From JAUUZQ01 sp964538375 (GTDB lineage Bacteria; Bacteroidota; Bacteroidia; Bacteroidales; GCA-2748055), in assembly GCA_964538375.1 (NCBI GenBank), contig CAZIFQ010000001.1, positions 255,968 to 319,967 of the forward strand: a stretch of 64,000 nucleotides of DNA, given 5' to 3'. Positions within the stretch are counted from its first letter, which is position 1. Each line of letters begins with the position of its first letter. Of the stretch, positions 44,920-55,200 are shown piece after piece. The translations under genes and the position numbers were made by a program. Under the pieces are notes generated by a model, which had not been told where the DNA came from, did no database searches, and saw only the letters and a list, made by a program, of their open reading frames with translations.

Positions 44920-45939
44920 ATGCTAAAGAAGATTGGGGCGCTACGTGAAGAAGCCAAAGAATTCGATGTTTCATCCCTTGAAACTATTGAAGAATTAAGA
45001 ATTAAATTCCTGGGAAAAAAGGGTCACCTCGCTTCCTTGTTTGCTGATTTTAAATCTGTTCCTAATGAGCAGAAAAAGGAAGTTGGACAAAAAATTAATG
45101 AGCTCAAACAGTTTATCACTGAAAAAATAGAGTCTCACAAAGAAGCGCTTTCTCAGTCTGACACCACCCCTTCAATTCCTGATTTAACCGTTCCAGGTAA
45201 GAACATTTCTTTAGGAGCTCGCCACCCGCTTTCTATTGTAAGAAATCAGATCATTGACATTTTTACCAGGTTGGGTTATAATATTTCTGAAGGACCTGAA
45301 ATTGAAGACGACTGGCATGTGTTCTCTGCTCTGAATTTTCCACCTGAGCATCCGGCCAGGGATATGCAGGATACTTTCTTTGTAGAAAAAGACCCGGATG
45401 TGCTACTTCGCACCCATACTTCTTCGGTACAAGTCAGGGTAATGGAAAATACTCAACCCCCTATTCGTACTATTTCTCCGGGCCGAGTGTTCCGTAATGA
45501 AGCCATTTCAGCAAGAGCTCATTGCATTTTTCACCAGGTTGAAGGTTTATTTATTGATGAGAATGTCTCGTTTGCTGATTTAAAGCAAACCCTGATGTAT
45601 TTTGCCAAAGAGATGTTTGGTGAAGAAACACAAATCAGGTTCCGTCCGTCCTATTTTCCATTTACTGAGCCTTCCGCAGAAATGGATATCTCTTGTAAAA
45701 TATGTGGTGGTAAAGGATGTAACGTATGTAAATATACTGGTTGGCTCGAAATCCTTGGATGCGGAATGGTTGATCCCAATGTTTTAGAATACAGTAAAAT
45801 AGATAGTAAAAAATATACTGGTTTCGCATTTGGAATGGGCGTTGAACGCACAGCTATGTTGAAATACCAGGTAAAAGATCTTCGTCTGTATTTCGAGAAT
45901 GATGTTCGTTTTCTTGAACAATTCTCTTCAGCTTTTTAG
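44920..45939 (+). CDS. pheS: Phenylalanine--tRNA ligase alpha subunit
   Basis: The catalytic alpha subunit of PheRS, 339 residues. It has the N-terminal coiled coil (FLGKKGHLASLF), class II motif 2 (RTISPGRVFRNEAISARAHCIFHQVEG), the Phe pocket FRPSYFPFTEPSAEMDI, and motif 3 (GFAFGMGVERTAMLKY). An insert with four cysteines (SCKICGGKGCNVCKYTGW) could bind metal. As I recall, it is common in this phylum. pheT is not adjacent. Confidence 0.96.
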   Translation: MLKKIGALREEAKEFDVSSLETIEELRIKFLGKKGHLASLFADFKSVPNEQKKEVGQKINELKQFITEKIESHKEALSQSDTTPSIPDLTVPGKNISLGARHPLSIVRNQIIDIFTRLGYNISEGPEIEDDWHVFSALNFPPEHPARDMQDTFFVEKDPDVLLRTHTSSVQVRVMENTQPPIRTISPGRVFRNEAISARAHCIFHQVEGLFIDENVSFADLKQTLMYFAKEMFGEETQIRFRPSYFPFTEPSAEMDISCKICGGKGCNVCKYTGWLEILGCGMVDPNVLEYSKIDSKKYTGFAFGMGVERTAMLKYQVKDLRLYFENDVRFLEQFSSAF

Positions 45940-46051
45940 ATAGCTAAACCCTCCTAAGATCAAATTCCTTAAGGGTGCTCTTAACATAAAAAGACCTAAC
46001 TTCTAAAAAGTAAATTTACAAGCGGAAAAGTAAATTCTTACAAAAAAAATT

Positions 46052-46471
46052 CTAGGCATCTTCTAAAACTATCTCGTGACTTACCGGAAAAGCTTCATTG
46101 TAATTTGCTGATACACCACAATATCGATCATTCGATAGATTAACTGCTTTTTCTATTTTTTCCATTGGAAGATCTTTGCCTTTGAAGGTAAAGATCATTT
46201 TCATTCCTAAATATTTCTTTGGATGCTCTTCGGCAAGATCAGCTTCAACACTAATATTCAGTGCTTCATAACTAACCCTCATTTTTTTCAGAATAGAAAC
46301 AACATCCATCCCTGCGCAGCCGGCAAGCGACAACATCATAAAGGGCTTTGGTCTTGGGCCTAAATTCTTTCCTCCCACGTTTTCACTTGCATCCAGGTAT
46401 AATTTATGTCCATTTATCTCTGTTTCAAAAGCCATGTCGCTTAACCAATCCATCTTAATGCTGTCTTTCAT
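46052..46471 (-). CDS. OsmC family protein
   Basis: A 139-residue OsmC/Ohr-superfamily protein. The family reduces organic peroxides with two cysteines. Here Cys is seen in SLAGCAGMDVVSILKK and in NDRYCGVSANY, matching the expected pair. It is more like the YhfA/OsmC subgroup than Ohr. It converges with pheS and no operon partner is seen. Confidence 0.9.
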   Translation of the reverse strand: MKDSIKMDWLSDMAFETEINGHKLYLDASENVGGKNLGPRPKPFMMLSLAGCAGMDVVSILKKMRVSYEALNISVEADLAEEHPKKYLGMKMIFTFKGKDLPMEKIEKAVNLSNDRYCGVSANYNEAFPVSHEIVLEDA

Positions 46472-46552
46472 ATCTATTTATGTTTATATATTTCTTTACT
46501 ATATATCAAATAACTATGGATAAAGTTCAATTGAAATTATAAAAAAGAGGCG

Positions 46553-46583
46553 CAAAATAAAAAATCCCGGATAAACCAGGATT
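46553..46583 (-). terminator. Intrinsic terminator of the small membrane-protein gene
   Basis: On the minus strand an 8-bp stem AATCCTGG/CCGGGATT (one T-G pair) with a TTTAT loop runs straight into TTTTTATTTT. It lies 30 bp after the stop of the 56-codon gene and upstream of osmC. Confidence 0.75.
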
Positions 46584-46611
46584 AAAGTACTTATTAAAAT
46601 TAAGACAAGTA

Positions 46612-46782
46612 TTAGTCAACTAACTTATTTATAATAATATGACTAAAAAGTCCAACTACAACAAGAATAAGGCTGATGGCTAATTTTGCATTAGTCTGGG
46701 TTTGTGTAAAAACAACGATACTTAATAAAATAACGCCAATCAATATAACTATCAATCCCAGATTTTTCAGAATATCTTTCAT
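46612..46782 (-). CDS. Small two-helix membrane protein (56 aa), hypothetical
   Basis: The frame from ATG 46782 encodes 56 residues with two hydrophobic helices (LGLIVILIGVILLSIVVF and KLAISLILVVVGLFSHII) separated by a polar TQTQTNA turn and flanked by Lys residues. Similar tiny proteins occur widely in Bacteroidota as unnamed hypotheticals, to my recollection. It has its own -7 box (46807-46814) and its own terminator (46553-46583), making a compact ~250-nt transcription unit. The function is unknown. Confidence 0.75.
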   Translation of the reverse strand: MKDILKNLGLIVILIGVILLSIVVFTQTQTNAKLAISLILVVVGLFSHIIINKLVD

Positions 46783-46806
46783 TGTGTGATGCTTTAATTT
46801 TCATGC

Positions 46807-46814
46807 CAAATATA
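46807..46814 (-). promoter_or_regulatory. -7 box of the small membrane-protein gene
   Basis: The minus-strand sequence is TATATTTG, a match to TAnnTTTG, 25 bp before the ATG at 46782 and just past the ruvB stop. No -33 TTTG at standard spacing was found. Confidence 0.45.
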
Positions 46815-46824
46815 ATACAAAATA

Positions 46825-47850
46825 TCAAAATAATAAGTTTTGATCTGGCTTATATTTTCCTAAATGTCTGTATGCTATTTCTGTAACTTCTCTTCCCCTG
46901 GGGGTTCTCTTTATATATCCTTCTTTAATAAGAAAAGGTTCGTAAACTTCTTCTATTGTTCCCGCTTCTTCGCCTACAGCTGTTGATATTGTTGTTAATC
47001 CAACTGGGCCACCTTTGAATTTATCAATAATTGTAGAGAGTATCTTATTATCCATCTCATCAAGTCCCGATTTGTCAATATTCAAAGCTTCCAGACCATA
47101 CTTTGTAATTTCAATATCTATTTTTCCGTTTCCTTTCACCTGGGCAAAATCGCGTATTCTTCTTAGCAGGGCGTTTGCTATTCTTGGTGTTCCCCGGCTC
47201 CTCGATGCTATTTCTTTTGCAGCTTGTTTTTGAATATCAACTTTTAAAATAGATGCTGATCTCTTTACAATTCCTGTAAGTATCTCTGAATCATAATATT
47301 CTAATAGTGAATTTATACTAAACCTCGCTCTTAGTGGTCCGGTTAGCAAACCCGATCTTGTTGTAGCTCCGATTAAAGTAAAAGGATTTAGTGTTATTTG
47401 TACAGACCTGGCGGCAGGTCCTTTATCTATCATAATATCGATGCGATAATCTTCCATGGCAGAATAAAGATATTCTTCAACAATAGGAGAAAGCCGGTGT
47501 ATCTCATCGATGAAAAGCACATCTCCTTCTTCAAGTCCGGTAAGCAATCCGGCAAGATCACCAGGTTTATCAAGTACCGGTCCGGATGTAGTTTTAATAC
47601 TTACTTCTAATTCGTTGGAAATGATATTTGCCAGTGTAGTTTTTCCCAATCCGGGAGGCCCATGCAGGAGAACATGATCGAGCGCCTCATCCCTTAGTTT
47701 TGCCGCTTCAACAAATACTTTCAGGTTATCAGTAATTTTTGTTTGTCCAGCAAAATCACCAAATGACAAAGGTCTTAATTCCTTTTCAAAATCTTTTTCA
47801 TCATCTGAAAGTGGATTGTCTCTTAATTCAAACTCTTCTTTTTCCTGCAT
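46825..47850 (-). CDS. ruvB: Holliday junction branch-migration helicase RuvB
   Basis: A 341-residue AAA+ motor driving branch migration with RuvA. It has Walker A GPPGLGKTTLAN, Walker B FIDEIHRLSP, sensor 1 IGATTRSG with the LTGPLRARF arginine finger region, and a C-terminal winged helix (LIKEGYIKRTPRGREVTEIA). It abuts the MORN-like gene upstream (start 47850, neighbour stop 47851). ruvA and ruvC are not nearby. Confidence 0.97.
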   Translation of the reverse strand: MQEKEEFELRDNPLSDDEKDFEKELRPLSFGDFAGQTKITDNLKVFVEAAKLRDEALDHVLLHGPPGLGKTTLANIISNELEVSIKTTSGPVLDKPGDLAGLLTGLEEGDVLFIDEIHRLSPIVEEYLYSAMEDYRIDIMIDKGPAARSVQITLNPFTLIGATTRSGLLTGPLRARFSINSLLEYYDSEILTGIVKRSASILKVDIQKQAAKEIASRSRGTPRIANALLRRIRDFAQVKGNGKIDIEITKYGLEALNIDKSGLDEMDNKILSTIIDKFKGGPVGLTTISTAVGEEAGTIEEVYEPFLIKEGYIKRTPRGREVTEIAYRHLGKYKPDQNLLF

Positions 47851-49443
47851 TTATTCAATAAATTTAATATCACTTTCCGGAAGATTTATCTTCACTCCGT
47901 TTATTCGATATTCTACATTGTTTTTATAGGTAATTGCCAGAATTACATTTCCCTCTTCGTCATATTTTCTCCACATTTTTTCTCTTGCTCCTTTTTTAAA
48001 ATACTGGTCCTCTCTTATTTTACCTGTAGGATAATAATAGATTTGAATTCCATCCGGATTGCCCTGAAGATAATTTCCCTTAAATTTTACATCTCCATTT
48101 TCAAAAAAATAAGTCCACTTCCCTTCTCTTAATCCTAGAATATATGCTCCCGTTTCTTTGTGGTCTCCAACATCATAGATCCAATCACCATCTCTTTCCC
48201 CGTCAACAAAATTTCCTTCCGAAAGTACATTTCCATCAATATCATATTCAGTAGAGTATTCATCTTCTTTTCCATTGAAATAAGATTCTTCTCTCCAAAC
48301 CAATCCGTTTGCATGATACCACATCCACAAACCGTCAAATTTTCCACGGATGAATTTTCCTTTCTGCTCAATCTTATTATTTTCAAAATAATACGTCCAC
48401 TGACCACTTCTCTTATTGTCCAGGTATGTACCAACAGCTTTCTTTTTTCCGGAAACATAATAATCAATCCAATTTCCTACTTTTCTTCCCTGTTCATCTA
48501 CAATTCCTTCTGATAATCTTTGGCCTCTTTCGTTATAAATGTATGAATTAACAATGGTGCCTGTTATATCAAAAAACCGATGAATACCCCGGGGAACACC
48601 TTCAAAATATGCTCCGGAAAATACAATTCTTCCCAGCTCGTCATAGGTCCTTTTAAAATCAATAATCTCTTTTGCTTCTTCATCGAGCTCTTCAATAACA
48701 GCTCCTCTTTCATATCGCATTGCCTGGAGTAGATCTCCTGTTTCATCAAACTCCCTGAAATAGCCATGAAGATCATCATCCAGGTAATTTTCTTCTTTTT
48801 TCAGAGAACCATCTTCATGAAAAACTTTGTACGTTCCCTGCCTCTGTCCTTCATTATCTCTCCTGTTGATTTTCTCCCTGCTTACCAGGTAATTATTGTT
48901 ATACTGAAGCAAGGTAATTACAGTACTGTCTTTCTCAAATTCCCTGGCGGGGCCCTGTTTTTTACCGTTCGAATAATATATCGATTCTTTCAACTCTCCC
49001 GTGATATAATAGTAATATGAATTTCCTTCTTTCTTATCGTTTATATATAATTCTTTAGAAATCAATGTTTGCATTCCTGGCTGATTCGGATTGTCATAAG
49101 CATACTTAATTACATAACCACTTCTCACTCCAAGCTGGTAATTAATTTCTTCAAGCAGTTCCCCGGATTGATTATAAAAATTCCAGGTACTGTCTAATAA
49201 ATAATTTTGTCTTTTTCCTTCCGATTTACTTATTCCGGTAACATAGTAAGTTTTCCAATAGCCATCAGGTTTACCATCCTTGATAATTCCTTCACTTGAT
49301 ACCTGCCCATTAGGATAATAGATCTTCATCGGACCATCTTCCATATCTATCTGCCCTAACAAATTATTTGCACAAAAAAACAAGATCAGTATTATGTTAC
49401 TTTTCAGCGTAGTATTTAACAATATATTAAAATATAACTTCAA
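47851..49443 (-). CDS. MORN/YwqK-type repeat protein, exported
   Basis: A 530-residue protein made of about 20 repeats of the form YYxNGxxxxEGxxxxGKxxGxWxxY (for example YPNGQVSSEGIIKDGKPDGYW, YYVSGKKKAVGTYLDNKRSGQW, FFENGDVKFKGNYLQGNPDG). These are MORN_2 repeats, named after YwqK in databases (toxin-antitoxin system YwqK family antitoxin). That name carries no evidence of toxin immunity here. The N-terminus is hydrophobic (NIILILFFCANNLLGQ), so it is probably secreted. It lies between nadA and ruvB without gaps. Confidence 0.85.
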   Translation of the reverse strand: MKLYFNILLNTTLKSNIILILFFCANNLLGQIDMEDGPMKIYYPNGQVSSEGIIKDGKPDGYWKTYYVTGISKSEGKRQNYLLDSTWNFYNQSGELLEEINYQLGVRSGYVIKYAYDNPNQPGMQTLISKELYINDKKEGNSYYYYITGELKESIYYSNGKKQGPAREFEKDSTVITLLQYNNNYLVSREKINRRDNEGQRQGTYKVFHEDGSLKKEENYLDDDLHGYFREFDETGDLLQAMRYERGAVIEELDEEAKEIIDFKRTYDELGRIVFSGAYFEGVPRGIHRFFDITGTIVNSYIYNERGQRLSEGIVDEQGRKVGNWIDYYVSGKKKAVGTYLDNKRSGQWTYYFENNKIEQKGKFIRGKFDGLWMWYHANGLVWREESYFNGKEDEYSTEYDIDGNVLSEGNFVDGERDGDWIYDVGDHKETGAYILGLREGKWTYFFENGDVKFKGNYLQGNPDGIQIYYYPTGKIREDQYFKKGAREKMWRKYDEEGNVILAITYKNNVEYRINGVKINLPESDIKFIE

Positions 49444-49445
49444 TA

Positions 49446-50447
49446 TTACAAACCTAATTTATCAGATATTTCAAGCATTCTGCGAATGGGAATTTCAGCT
49501 TTTTTGCGTAACTCATCATCCATAAGTACTTCCGGCAATTCATATTTCAGTGTATTGTAAATTTTATTTAAAGTTATCAATTTCATAAACTTACAATCAT
49601 TGCACGCACAGGTTGAATCTTTGGGTGGAGCAGCTATAAAAGTTTTTTGAGGACTGGATTTCTTCATCTGGTGAAGAATGCCCGATTCTGTAGCTACAAT
49701 AAACTTATCCGCACTATCTTCAATAGAAAAATTAAGAAGAGAAGAAGTTGATCCAATGTGATCAGCAACAATTCGAATTGGTTTTTCACATTCAGGATGA
49801 GCAATTATTTTTGCTTCCGGATTTTCTTTCTTCAATTCAAGTATTCTTTCCAAGCTAAATTCTTCATGAACATGACAGACACCATCCCAAATTACCATAT
49901 TTTCTCTTCCAGTAATTTCCTTTATATAATTACCAAGATTCCTGTCAGGAGCAAATAAAATTTTTTCCTCCTTAGGTAGACTATTGATTATCTGGTACGC
50001 ATTGGTTGAAGTACAGATGATATCAGTTAAAGCTTTAATTTCTGCAGTTGTATTTACATAAGAAACAACAGTATGTTCAGGATATTTCTTTTTAAATTCT
50101 GTAAACTCTTTCGGTGGACAGGAATCAGCAAGAGAACAACCAGCCATTAAATCAGGAAGCAGTACTTTTTTTGAGGGAGAAAGAATTTTTGCTGTTTCAG
50201 CCATGAAATGCACACCTGCAAATACAATAATATCAGCTTTAGTTTCAGCTGCTTTCCTGGAGAGATCTAAACTATCACCAATAAAATCAGCAATATCCTG
50301 AACTTCGCTTTCCTGGTAATAGTGAGCCAGGATAACAGCATTTTTTACTTTTCTTAGCTTATTAATTTCATATATTACATCGATATTTTCGTCTACTTTA
50401 ATATCAAGAAAACCATTGCGAATATTCTCGTTATTAACAATTCCCAT
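49446..50447 (-). CDS. nadA: Quinolinate synthase
   Basis: NadA condenses iminoaspartate with dihydroxyacetone phosphate to quinolinate in de novo NAD synthesis, using a [4Fe-4S] cluster. The 333 residues contain VILAHYYQESEVQDIADFIGDSL, MAGCSLADSCPP, GVCHVHEEFS and the C-terminal CACNDCKFMKL. The cluster-binding cysteines are present. nadB and nadC are not in the window. Confidence 0.95.
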   Translation of the reverse strand: MGIVNNENIRNGFLDIKVDENIDVIYEINKLRKVKNAVILAHYYQESEVQDIADFIGDSLDLSRKAAETKADIIVFAGVHFMAETAKILSPSKKVLLPDLMAGCSLADSCPPKEFTEFKKKYPEHTVVSYVNTTAEIKALTDIICTSTNAYQIINSLPKEEKILFAPDRNLGNYIKEITGRENMVIWDGVCHVHEEFSLERILELKKENPEAKIIAHPECEKPIRIVADHIGSTSSLLNFSIEDSADKFIVATESGILHQMKKSSPQKTFIAAPPKDSTCACNDCKFMKLITLNKIYNTLKYELPEVLMDDELRKKAEIPIRRMLEISDKLGL

Positions 50448-50908
50448 ATTTTCTATTATTATGTGTTTAAAAATTTAAATCTTATATGATGATGATGATA
50501 GTCGGTTAACTATGTTTATAAAAACACATCAAAGTTTCTGTTTTATGATTCATCAACACTAAGTCACATTCTTTTAACAATAAATTACCTTTTTCTGTTT
50601 TGATACTCCGATAATTATGATCGAAATTAACAAGTTGTTAATAAGCCAGGGGTTAATAAATAACGTGCAAATTTATATAGATAATTTGTTGAAAGTATGT
50701 TTAATTCTATAAAAAAAGTAAGTGCTAATATTTTTGATCGTTTGGTTTATAATTATAAGAGGAAATAATATTTAAAAAGTCAAGGTTTATTTTTGAAACG
50801 ATATAAAAAGCAATTAACAACAAATTAACACTATTTTTGTTAAATGATGACGACTATTGTCGATCAAAGAAAATCAAAACCAATCTCTGGAATACAAAAA
50901 ATATTTTA
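50448..50908. other. Divergent AT-rich intergenic region with repeated TTAACAA motifs
   Basis: A 461-bp region between nadA (leftward) and rpiB (rightward). TTAACAA or its complement TTGTTAA occurs at 50574, 50627, 50635, 50814 and 50837, including a 17-bp palindrome at 50626-50642. TAnnTTTG-type boxes are found on both strands: TATTTTTG at 50832-50839 (+) and TAAATTTG at 50675-50668 (-). No gene is supported. Confidence 0.5.
50626..50642. promoter_or_regulatory. 17-bp palindrome ATTAACAAGTTGTTAAT, possible operator
   Basis: Eight-base arms around a central G are perfectly complementary. The site lies in the nadA-rpiB divergent region, near the candidate nadA promoter. The binding protein is unknown. 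Confidence 0.4.
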
Positions 50909-51343
50909 ATGAAACCTCAAATTGTAATTGCTTGTGACCATGCTGGATTTGATACAAAGGTAGAGTTAATTAAATACCTGGAAAGTATAGGGTATGAATT
51001 AATTGACTTAGGCACAAATAGCACAGAATCTGTTGATTACCCGGATTACGGACATAAACTGGGAGAAAATATAGAAAGTGGAAAATATAAAATGGGAATT
51101 TCATTATGCGGAAGTGGTAATGGAATTAACATGGTGGTAAACAAACACCGTGGTGTACGAGCTGCATTATGCTGGAGCGTTGAGATTTCTGAATTGGCGC
51201 GAAAACATAATGATGCTAACGTTTGCTCAATACCGGCCCGTTTTGTTGATATAAATGAAAGCCTTGAAATTGTAAAGGTATTTTTAAACACAAAATTTGA
51301 AGGAGGAAGACACGAAAGAAGAAAAAACAAAATTGACACATAA
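50909..51343 (+). CDS. rpiB: Ribose-5-phosphate isomerase B
   Basis: A 144-residue isomerase of ribose-5-phosphate and ribulose-5-phosphate (LacAB/RpiB fold). Starting at ATG 50909 gives the canonical N-terminus KPQIVIACDHAGFDTK with the CDHAG motif. Other motifs are SVDYPDYGHKLG, LCGSGNGINMVVNKHRGVRAAL and ARKHNDANV. The frame opens at 50837, but those 24 codons overlap the candidate -7 box and do not match the family. It is followed after 4 bp by the Rrf2 regulator gene. Confidence 0.94.
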   Translation: MKPQIVIACDHAGFDTKVELIKYLESIGYELIDLGTNSTESVDYPDYGHKLGENIESGKYKMGISLCGSGNGINMVVNKHRGVRAALCWSVEISELARKHNDANVCSIPARFVDINESLEIVKVFLNTKFEGGRHERRKNKIDT

Positions 51344-51347
51344 ATAA

Positions 51348-51779
51348 ATGTTATCAAATACGTGTAAATATGCTGTTAGAGCAGTAATATACATTTCTGT
51401 GTATGCATCTGACAAAAAAAAGATTGGGATTAAAGAGGTTTCCAGCGAACTGGATATTCCCGCTCCATTTCTTGGAAAAATACTACAAACCTTAACTAAA
51501 CACAAAATTCTTAATTCCACCAAAGGTCCCCGCGGAGGATTTACACTATCGAAGCCGGCTGAAGAAATTCCATTAATGGATATTATTGAAATAATAGACG
51601 GTACGGATATATTTACAACCTGCCTGATAAGGAACACCGAATGTTCAGACGATCATCCATGTGGTTTGCACGATAAAATTACAGCTGTAAGGCAACAGCT
51701 GAAAAATTTATTTTTGCACCAAACCATCAGCGACCTGTCTTCGGAATTTAAAAAAGACAGCGACAGGATCAATATTTGA
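51348..51779 (+). CDS. Rrf2 family transcriptional regulator (IscR/NsrR-like)
   Basis: A 143-residue winged-helix regulator with the Rrf2 N-terminus (CKYAVRAVIYIS), the recognition region APFLGKILQTLTKHKIL and the wing STKGPRGGFTLSKPAEEI. Three cysteines (Cys92, Cys99, Cys105 in TTCLIRNTECSDDHPCGLHDK) match the [Fe-S] ligand pattern. It probably senses Fe-S status, NO or redox. It is coupled to rpiB (4-bp gap) and its 3' end overlaps VanZ by 11 bp. Confidence 0.92.
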   Translation: MLSNTCKYAVRAVIYISVYASDKKKIGIKEVSSELDIPAPFLGKILQTLTKHKILNSTKGPRGGFTLSKPAEEIPLMDIIEIIDGTDIFTTCLIRNTECSDDHPCGLHDKITAVRQQLKNLFLHQTISDLSSEFKKDSDRINI

Positions 51780-52149
51780 TTTTACGATAAGTGTATACCA
51801 GGGCAGCACCAACCAGGATGCCCGCCATATTTGCCAGCACATCCAAAAATTCTCCATTCCGATAGGAAGTAAGATATTGTTGGATAATTTCGATCAATAC
51901 TGAATAAGTAAGGATTGCGGCCAGGAGGAGCAGTAACTTTTTCCATTTAAAACCCTGTGAACGGAGGAACCCGTTTGTTAGTAAGCCGGAAAAAACCCCG
52001 TACATAATAGCGTGGATTACCTTGTCTGCTCCGGGAAAAACAAAGAAGACGCTTTTTCCCTCGGTGCCTACAGGTAAAATACTAAGAATTAATATAATAA
52101 ACCCAAAAATTATCCCCGATATATAATTACGAAGTATGTGTTTCAACAT
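51769..52149 (-). CDS. VanZ family membrane protein
   Basis: A 126-residue protein with four transmembrane helices and the VanZ-like pattern (FPGADKVIHAIMYGVFSGLL, YSVLIEIIQQYLTSYRNGEFLDVLANMAGILVG). VanZ proteins are small membrane proteins of unclear function. Some confer teicoplanin tolerance, but nothing suggests that here. It converges with the Rrf2 gene, overlapping it by 11 bp. Confidence 0.88.
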   Translation of the reverse strand: MLKHILRNYISGIIFGFIILILSILPVGTEGKSVFFVFPGADKVIHAIMYGVFSGLLTNGFLRSQGFKWKKLLLLLAAILTYSVLIEIIQQYLTSYRNGEFLDVLANMAGILVGAALVYTYRKIKY

Positions 52150-52239
52150 AAGCTATTAATTGACTATAAAGATAGAATTTATTATATTCCAACAAATAAG
52201 AAGAGATTGCAGTGCAGAAGGAAATTAATATATATATAG

Positions 52240-55200
52240 ATGAAAAGAAAAATGACTACAAGCGAACTCTTAAGCGTATTAAAGAAAGAGAATATTAATA
52301 CCTGGTTTGATTTGGGCTTGTTCATCGATAGGTTTAAAGAGGAGAACGAAGAAGATGAATTACAGTTCAAAGGAGATTACGAAGCGTTTATAAAGAAAAA
52401 TTCAGCAGGAGGGGCGGCTTTTCTTACTTTTCATTACATGATAGATGGTGTAACGGTTGAGATAGGAAAATACGCTGAGCTAATGCGAAGAAATATTCCC
52501 GGTATTCCCATTCATTACATCGCAGGTAAATTTCATTCTAAATCAGACACACTTATTAATCCTTCATATAAAAAACTGGAAGTGCCATTATTGAAAGGTT
52601 TTGGAGAATGGCCTCTTTATGAAGGATTATTCCTGACAGATTTAGAAAGAGGCAGCGTGGCTTATAATGATTTAATTATTAAACTTTGGAACGAATGTCT
52701 TCTTATTGTTGATAGGATTGGCCGATATATTGAAGAGGAGAATATCACTTTGTTATATATTGTTAATGTCTGTTCAAACCCGGGAAATGTATCCGCAGCC
52801 CTGGCCTTGGTAATACTTTCCGAGTTTATGGGTATTCCTGTAATAAATAACAATCACGATTTTTATTGGGAGGGGGGCAACAATAAATTCGACAAGAAAT
52901 CACAAGGATTAAAATCCGGTCCAAGGGATTTCTTTTTTACCAACTCTCATCTTGGTGAGGTTTTTTCTCTTATTGAGGTGTTATTTCCATGGTCCTCAAA
53001 ACACTGGATCAATGTAAATATCAATAAAGGGCAAACAGAACATTTGATCAGGACAAATGGGCACAATCCAGCAAGTGTAATGGAAGTGGGGACCGCGGTT
53101 GACACCAAACAATACACTAAAATTGACAAAAGAAGGAAAATTAATGCCTTTCTTCAATTTGAAAAGATTCTCTCTCGCTATAAGGAGCAGCTCGTAAGTT
53201 ATTCGGTTCAGGATGTATTGAAGAGCAAGCTTGTTTCCAGGAACAATCCCATGCCTATTTTGATGGGACAGAAAACAATGCCTGTTAATGAGTTTATTGC
53301 AGAGAATGTTATTTTTCTTCAACCCACAAGAATAATATCAAGGAAGAGAATAGAATTGGGCTTCCAATTATTATTAAAGATGTTGAGCAACGAAGAAATG
53401 ATCAATAAACTCAATCACGCCCCCAAACTTAAGGTGACACTCTTGATAACCGGACCAATTGCCGAAGGACATTTCGAATATTACAGGGAACTGGTGAAAC
53501 ATTTTAAAGACCTCCTGGAAAAGATATCTCCCACTTTTAAGGAGAGAGTTTTTCTTGCATTTTTATTGGGAGAACTGGATAAAGAAAGGTTCCTGAATAA
53601 ATTTGAAAACCCCATTGGAATTCCGGAATTATACAATATTGCATCTCTAATTCTTCTGCCCAGCGAAACAGAAGGAAGGGGCTTGCCCATAATTGAAGCA
53701 ACTGCCTGCGGAACACCAATTTTTTGCAGTCGTTATGTTCCTGAAGAAGTGTATTCAGAGGTAATTGGAGAACATCTGCAAGAAAAAGACCGGCTTAAAG
53801 TCCTTGAATTTAGGGGAGAGAAAATTAGCACAAAGATTGTAAACAAGATCATTGAAAGGGTGTTTTTCCCACACAAATTTGCAGACGAAACGAAGCACAA
53901 CAAAAGGGTTGTTGAAAAAAGATACAGCCTGAACGCGCTGGATGAAAATATACAGTACATGCTTAGACAAATGTACTATCAGCTTCAACCCATTTCAGCG
54001 CTTACAGAAACAACAAGAGAAGCGCTTAAAGAGTACAAGCAAAAAGTGAGTTTCAGTAATGAGGATCTAAAATATTTGTTGCATAGGGAGAACAGGCAAT
54101 ATTTGCCGGGTTATGGACAGATGTATTTTATGCTGATGCTTAAATCACTTATAGACCCGAGTTATTTCAGAAATGAACAACAAAGAGTAAAAGGTTCGGC
54201 GTTCTATTTCGCCAATAAACTAATTACTAATGTTACAGATTTGAATAAAATACCAGAAAAAATTACCCACGATTTCTACAACGCAGTTGACTTTATATTT
54301 AAAATAAGAGATGGGGAAGATGAAATACGGCATGATCATTCTATGTCGTATCGACACAGGAACCGACTGAATTATCCATATCAACAATTTACTTTCCAGG
54401 AATTAACAGGGCTGATTAATCTACTCTACCTGAAAATTGTTAAATGTGCTCCCCTGAATAAAGTGAATATTTCTCCCCAGTTTTTCACAGATTGGAACCT
54501 GGCACTTTTGCAACTTTCTTCGTGTAAATACCTGGCCATTGACAACAGGAAACACTTAATCGAAAACCTTAAGAAAAATTTACCCATCGCGTATTTTCCA
54601 GGTGAATTTATTACTTACGAATTGGAGTTTTTTGCCCTGCAGTCGATTCGTTCCCGGCTTAGATTACCTATTGAAAAAGAGCTTACCCAAGAACATATAA
54701 ATAAGCACAAGGATACAATTGCCCCGGTTTATATTTTTGCTCAACAAAACAACCTGGGCAAACAACTTACAAAAGAAGAAATAGAACATTATCTCTTAGA
54801 AGGAGAATCAAAGGAATTACGGCTTTTGTACGAAAACAAACTTATAAGAGTAATTAATACACTACAGCTGAGTGTTGGAATTCATTTTCCACAGCTTGGA
54901 GAAGAGGCGCTGAAACACCTGCGGCAAATCAGGATGGATGGAGGTTATCTTTTAACCAACAGGAGAAATGCGGCATTAATGACTGACATTGTGAACATCG
55001 ACAGGTTTCATATTGGACAAGTTAAAACTCAGACCGCAGAAAATTTGATGGGAATTCCTGTTGGAAGCGGCTACATTCAATATGTTCCCGCAGGAATACG
55101 ACCAACCCTGGCATATCCAAGTCCCATACAAACCGCAAAAGATTTGGATAATGCTTTGAATAGCGAGTTATATCATTCATTAGTGGAGAAACTGGGAAAA

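Noticed and set aside
47851..49443. Antitoxin function for the YwqK-type protein.
   Set aside because: The database family name alone suggests it. There is no toxin gene beside it, and the protein is an exported MORN-repeat array.
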